From Roseovarius sp. (GTDB taxonomy: Bacteria > Pseudomonadota > Alphaproteobacteria > Rhodobacterales > Rhodobacteraceae), in assembly GCA_007125415.1 (NCBI GenBank), contig SLDH01000289.1:1-16212 (forward strand): 16,212 bases of DNA, given 5' to 3'. The translations under genes and the position numbers were made by a program. How positions within the stretch are numbered: the stretch's first letter is position 1; each line of letters opens with the position of its first letter. Positions 13,045-16,212 of the stretch are shown here, in pieces. The notes under the pieces are model-generated. The model did no database searches. It saw only the letters and a list, made by a program, of their open reading frames with translations, and was not told where the DNA came from.

Positions 13045-15840
13045 ATGGCATTCGGCAAGGGTTGTCACCTGCATCTGATAGACGGATCGGCATTCATTTT
13101 CCGGGCCTATCATGCCCTGCCGCCTCTCGCGCGGAAATCCGATGGGCTGCCTGTCGGCGCCGTGTCGGGCTTTTGCAACATGCTCCAGCGCTATATTGCC
13201 AACAACACGGGGCCGGATGCGCCGACGCATCTTGCGGTAATCTTCGACAAGGGCAGCCATACGTTCCGCAACGATCTCTTTGCCGGGTACAAGGCCAATC
13301 GCGAGGAGATGCCCGAGGATTTGCGCCCTCAGATCCCGCTTACCCGGGCCGCGACGGAAGCGTTCAATATTGCCTGCGAGGAGATGGAAGGCTACGAGGC
13401 GGACGACATCATCGCCACACTTGCCTGCCAGGCGCGGGATGCGGGCGGACGGGTAACGATCATCAGTTCCGACAAGGACCTCATGCAGCTGATCGGTGGC
13501 GGGGTCGAAATGCTGGATGCGATGAAGAACCGCCGCATCGATGCCGAAGGTGTGGAAGAGAAATTCGGTGTCGGACCGGAGCGGGTTGTCGATGTGCAGG
13601 CGCTGGCGGGCGACAGTGTGGACAATGTGCCCGGCGCGCCGGGCATCGGGGTCAAGACCGCGGCACTCCTGATCAACGAGTTCGGTTCGCTCGAGGCGCT
13701 TCTGGAGCGGGCCGAAGAGATCCCCCAGCCCAAGCGTCGGCAGACGCTGATCGAGCATCGCGCGCAGATCGAGCTTTCCAAGCGACTGGTTCAGCTCGAT
13801 TGCGAGGCACCGCTCGAGTTTACCCTCGACGATCTGGAAATCCGCGATCCGGACCCGGAGACATTGCTCGGCTTTCTGGTGGAGATGGAGTTTCGCACCC
13901 TGTCGAAACGCATTGCCGAGGCGCTGGGCCGGGAAGCGCCGGTCATCCCCGAGCCGGTGGCGCAGGAAGGCGCGGCGGACGAGCCTGACTGGCCCGCAAT
14001 CGACGCCGGCAAGTATGCCTGCATCCGCGACATGGAAAGCCTTGAGACATGGATCACCCGGATCCGCCATCAGGGCTATGTGGCGGTGGACACCGAGACG
14101 AACTCGCTCAACGAGATGCAGGCGGATCTTGCAGGGATCAGCCTCTGCACCGCGCCCGGCGAGGCCTGCTACATCCCGCTTGGCCACCGCGACGAAAGCG
14201 CTGATGATCTTTTCTCCTCCGACGCGCTGCTGGAGGGCCAGTTGGCCATGACGGAGGTTCTTGAGGCGCTCAGGCCCGTTCTCGAGGATCCGGCGATTCT
14301 CAAGATCGGCCAGAACATGAAATACGATGCCAAGGTGCTCAGCCGCTACGGCCTCGCCATCGCCCCCGTTGATGACACGATGCTGATGTCCTACGCGCTG
14401 CATTCGGGCCTGCACGGACATGGCATGGACACGCTTTCGGAGCGCTATCTCGATCACAAGCCGATCCCCATCAAGCAGCTTCTGGGAAGCGGCAAATCGG
14501 CGATCACCTTCGACAGGGTGCCGCTCGACAAGGCCACGCCCTATGCGGCCGAGGATGCCGATATCACCCTGCGGCTCTGGCTGACCTTCAAGCCACGGCT
14601 GCATCTCGCCCGGGTCACCACCGTTTACGAGACGCTGGAGCGTCCGCTTTCGCCCGTCTTGGCGCAGATGGAGCGCCATGGCATCAAGGTGGATCGCGAC
14701 ACGCTGCATGCCATGTCCAACGCGTTTTCGCAGAAGATGGCCGGGCTCGAGGCGGAGATCCACGAACTTGCCGGGCGCCGCTTCAATGTGGGCAGCCCCA
14801 AGCAACTGGGCGAGATCCTCTTTGACGAGATGGGCCTCGAGGGGGGCAAGAAGGGCAAGACCGGCGCCTATGCCACCGGCGCGGATGTGCTGGAGGATCT
14901 GGCCACCCTGCATGAACTGCCCGCCCGCGTGCTGGACTGGCGGCAGCTTTCCAAGCTGAAATCCACCTATACCGACGCGCTGCAGGATCATATCGACCCC
15001 GATACCGGGCGCGTGCACACCTCATATGTGCAGACCGGCGCCAACACCGGGCGCCTGGCCTCCACGGACCCCAACCTGCAGAACATCCCCGTGCGCTCCG
15101 AGGAAGGCCGCCGCATCCGCGAGGCTTTCGTGGCCGAGCCGGGCAACCGCCTCGTGGCGCTTGACTATTCGCAGATCGAGCTGCGCATCCTGGCGCATAT
15201 CGCGGCCCTTCCCGCGCTCAAGGAAGCCTTCCGCGAGGGGCAGGACATTCACGCGATGACCGCCTCGGAGATGTTCGATGTGCCCATGGACGAGATGACA
15301 CCCGAAATCCGCCGCCGCGCCAAGGCGATCAATTTCGGCGTGATCTACGGCATTTCGGGCTTTGGCCTCGCGCGCAACCTGCGCATCCCGCGCAGCGAGG
15401 CGCAGGGCTTCATCGATCGCTATTTCGAGCGCTTCCCCGGCATTCGCGATTACATGGACGAAACCGTGCGCTTCGCCAAGGCGCATGGCTTCGTGCAGAC
15501 GCTCTTCGGCCGCAAGATCCACACCCCCGAGATCGGGGCGAAAGGCCCGCGCGCGGGCTTTGCCCGCCGGGCCGCGATCAACGCGCCCATTCAGGGCACC
15601 GCCGCCGACATCATCCGCCGCGCCATGATCCGCATGCCGAAGGCCATCGAAGGGCAGCCGGTGAAGATGCTCCTGCAGGTGCATGACGAGTTGATCTTCG
15701 AGGTGAAGGAGGTGGCCGAAGAGACCCTCATCACCACCGCCCGCGAGGTGATGGAGGAGGCGACACGGCCCGCCGTGCATCTCGATGTGCCGCTTACCGT
15801 CGATGCCGGTCAGGGCGCCAACTGGGCCGAGGCTCATTGA
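13045..15840 (+). CDS. polA: DNA polymerase I
   Basis: A 931-residue, full-length polymerase that removes RNA primers and fills gaps in replication and repair. The 5' nuclease domain (1 to about 290) has D13, EADD (118-121), SSDKDL and GDSVDNVPG (189-197) with an H3TH segment. The 3'-5' proofreading domain (about 320-510) is intact: D349/E351 in VDTET, N424/D428 in NMKYD, and Y500/D504 in YAAED; many bacterial Pol I proteins have lost these. The polymerase domain (about 550-931) has motif A LDYSQIELR with D707, motif B with K760, F764 and Y768, and motif C VHDE with H880, D881 and E882. Phe at 764 (E. coli F762 position) predicts normal discrimination against dideoxynucleotides. The ATG at 13045 has GGGAG 9 bases upstream. 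It stands alone, with repeats before it and GC-rich hairpins after it. Confidence 0.98.
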   Translation: MAFGKGCHLHLIDGSAFIFRAYHALPPLARKSDGLPVGAVSGFCNMLQRYIANNTGPDAPTHLAVIFDKGSHTFRNDLFAGYKANREEMPEDLRPQIPLTRAATEAFNIACEEMEGYEADDIIATLACQARDAGGRVTIISSDKDLMQLIGGGVEMLDAMKNRRIDAEGVEEKFGVGPERVVDVQALAGDSVDNVPGAPGIGVKTAALLINEFGSLEALLERAEEIPQPKRRQTLIEHRAQIELSKRLVQLDCEAPLEFTLDDLEIRDPDPETLLGFLVEMEFRTLSKRIAEALGREAPVIPEPVAQEGAADEPDWPAIDAGKYACIRDMESLETWITRIRHQGYVAVDTETNSLNEMQADLAGISLCTAPGEACYIPLGHRDESADDLFSSDALLEGQLAMTEVLEALRPVLEDPAILKIGQNMKYDAKVLSRYGLAIAPVDDTMLMSYALHSGLHGHGMDTLSERYLDHKPIPIKQLLGSGKSAITFDRVPLDKATPYAAEDADITLRLWLTFKPRLHLARVTTVYETLERPLSPVLAQMERHGIKVDRDTLHAMSNAFSQKMAGLEAEIHELAGRRFNVGSPKQLGEILFDEMGLEGGKKGKTGAYATGADVLEDLATLHELPARVLDWRQLSKLKSTYTDALQDHIDPDTGRVHTSYVQTGANTGRLASTDPNLQNIPVRSEEGRRIREAFVAEPGNRLVALDYSQIELRILAHIAALPALKEAFREGQDIHAMTASEMFDVPMDEMTPEIRRRAKAINFGVIYGISGFGLARNLRIPRSEAQGFIDRYFERFPGIRDYMDETVRFAKAHGFVQTLFGRKIHTPEIGAKGPRAGFARRAAINAPIQGTAADIIRRAMIRMPKAIEGQPVKMLLQVHDELIFEVKEVAEETLITTAREVMEEATRPAVHLDVPLTVDAGQGANWAEAH

Positions 15841-15947
15841 GCGCTTGCCGCCGGGCCGCGCGGCGATCCAGCAGGCATTCGTCAGCACTTTATCTCCCCA
15901 AACCGCAAAACGCCCCAGCGACCCGCCAAGCCCAGCCAGATCGCCGT

Positions 15948-15965
15948 GCCGGGGGGCGGCCCGGC
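15948..15965. terminator. Possible terminator hairpin between polA and the right-edge gene
   Basis: GCCGGG-GGGCGG-CCCGGC gives a 6-bp GC stem with a 6-base loop. It sits in the 267-bp gap between the polA stop (15840) and the stop of the convergent partial gene (16110). A further GGCC-TGC-GGCC hairpin follows directly downstream, ahead of TTGATT. Neither has a proper U-run. I see no gene in the rest of the gap. Confidence 0.3.
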
Positions 15966-16107
15966 GATGCGCGGCGGCCTGCGGCCTTGATTCCGCGCAG
16001 AAAAGGGATGTCCGCTCCGTTCTACATGGATGTTCGCAGTGCGGACAAAGCGCACTTTCGCTTCAGGCGCCCCGATCTCCGTTTCCGACGATGCCATGCC
16101 AACGCAT

Positions 16108-16212
16108 TTATTGCGGGCCCATCTCGACCTCCAGGAAAGCTTCCGGGCTGTCCACCTCTTCAAGCTTGGTGCCTTTGATCCACCAAAATCGGTTGCCGAC
16201 ATTGCGCAAGAA
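16108..16212 (-). CDS. C-terminal fragment of an unrecognised protein (partial, runs off the right edge)
   Basis: On the minus strand the last 105 bases read as 34 residues and a TAA stop: a segment RNVGNRFWWIKGTKLEEV followed by an acidic tail ending EVEMGPQ. The mixed, acidic composition and Trp pair look like genuine protein, unlike the Arg/Ser-rich overlapping frame (15882-16202, minus). The gene would be convergent with polA. I do not recognise the family, and the 5' part lies outside the window. Confidence 0.55.
   Translation of the reverse strand, partial: FLRNVGNRFWWIKGTKLEEVDSPEAFLEVEMGPQ

Noticed and set aside
12484..15018. 844-codon minus-strand open frame antisense to polA and the zinc-finger gene
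   Set aside because: It lies opposite polA in a GC-rich genome where antisense frames stay open by codon bias. Its translation has no recognisable domain and it runs through intergenic repeats.
15882..16202. 106-codon minus-strand frame at the right edge
   Set aside because: A different minus-strand frame (16108-16212) has much more protein-like composition over the same bases; this one is Arg/Trp/Ser-rich and runs into GC hairpins.

Overview
The window is high-GC DNA with short intergenic gaps. Its gene content points to an alphaproteobacterium, most likely of the Rhodobacterales (Roseobacter/Rhodobacter group). The pointers are a NavMs-like voltage-gated sodium channel, a short-Q-loop cyanide-insensitive bd oxidase, an NDUFS6-like mini zinc-finger gene and palindromic intergenic repeats. 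The genus cannot be fixed from the sequence alone. There are eleven complete protein genes and one partial gene. No rRNA, tRNA, CRISPR array or transposase was found.

Left part (1-3205): a minus-strand pair encodes an M24 creatinase/prolidase-fold protein followed, 22 bp later, by a class II histone-deacetylase-like zinc amidohydrolase. Both folds cleave C-N bonds in small molecules, so a small catabolic operon is likely. The M24 protein has lost three of the five metal ligands of true M24 peptidases. Upstream, also on the minus strand, is a 95-residue coiled-coil protein of the sll1863 stress type with an 11-residue Ala-Trp repeat.

Respiration and glutathione-cycle block (3206-9257): cioA and cioB on the plus strand encode a two-subunit quinol oxidase. 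They converge on a large fused 5-oxoprolinase gene (HyuA-HyuB fusion) on the minus strand. Three back-to-back hairpins (5621-5689) separate them and overlap the oxoprolinase stop codon.

Middle (9258-11599): a 398-bp gene-free stretch holds a probable promoter and a long-range inverted repeat. It is followed by a plus-strand run. First comes a TIGR01244/DUF442 phosphatase-like sulfur transferase, coupled by an ATGA overlap to a truncated 2-dehydro-3-deoxygalactonokinase homologue. Then comes a complete bacterial voltage-gated sodium channel with a TLESWSM selectivity filter.

Right part (11583-16212): an orphan ABC ATPase on the minus strand overlaps the tail of the channel gene. Diverging from it is a 59-residue zf-CHCC (NDUFS6-like) gene, then a repeat-containing intergenic region, then full-length polA with all three enzymatic domains intact. 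The last 105 bases hold the C-terminal end of an unrecognised minus-strand gene.

Most of the window is ordinary housekeeping or accessory metabolism. The points most worth a second look are the metal-ligand-poor M24 protein with its HDAC-like partner, the degenerate DgoK-like protein coupled to the TIGR01244 protein, the hendecad-repeat small protein, and the intergenic palindromes.
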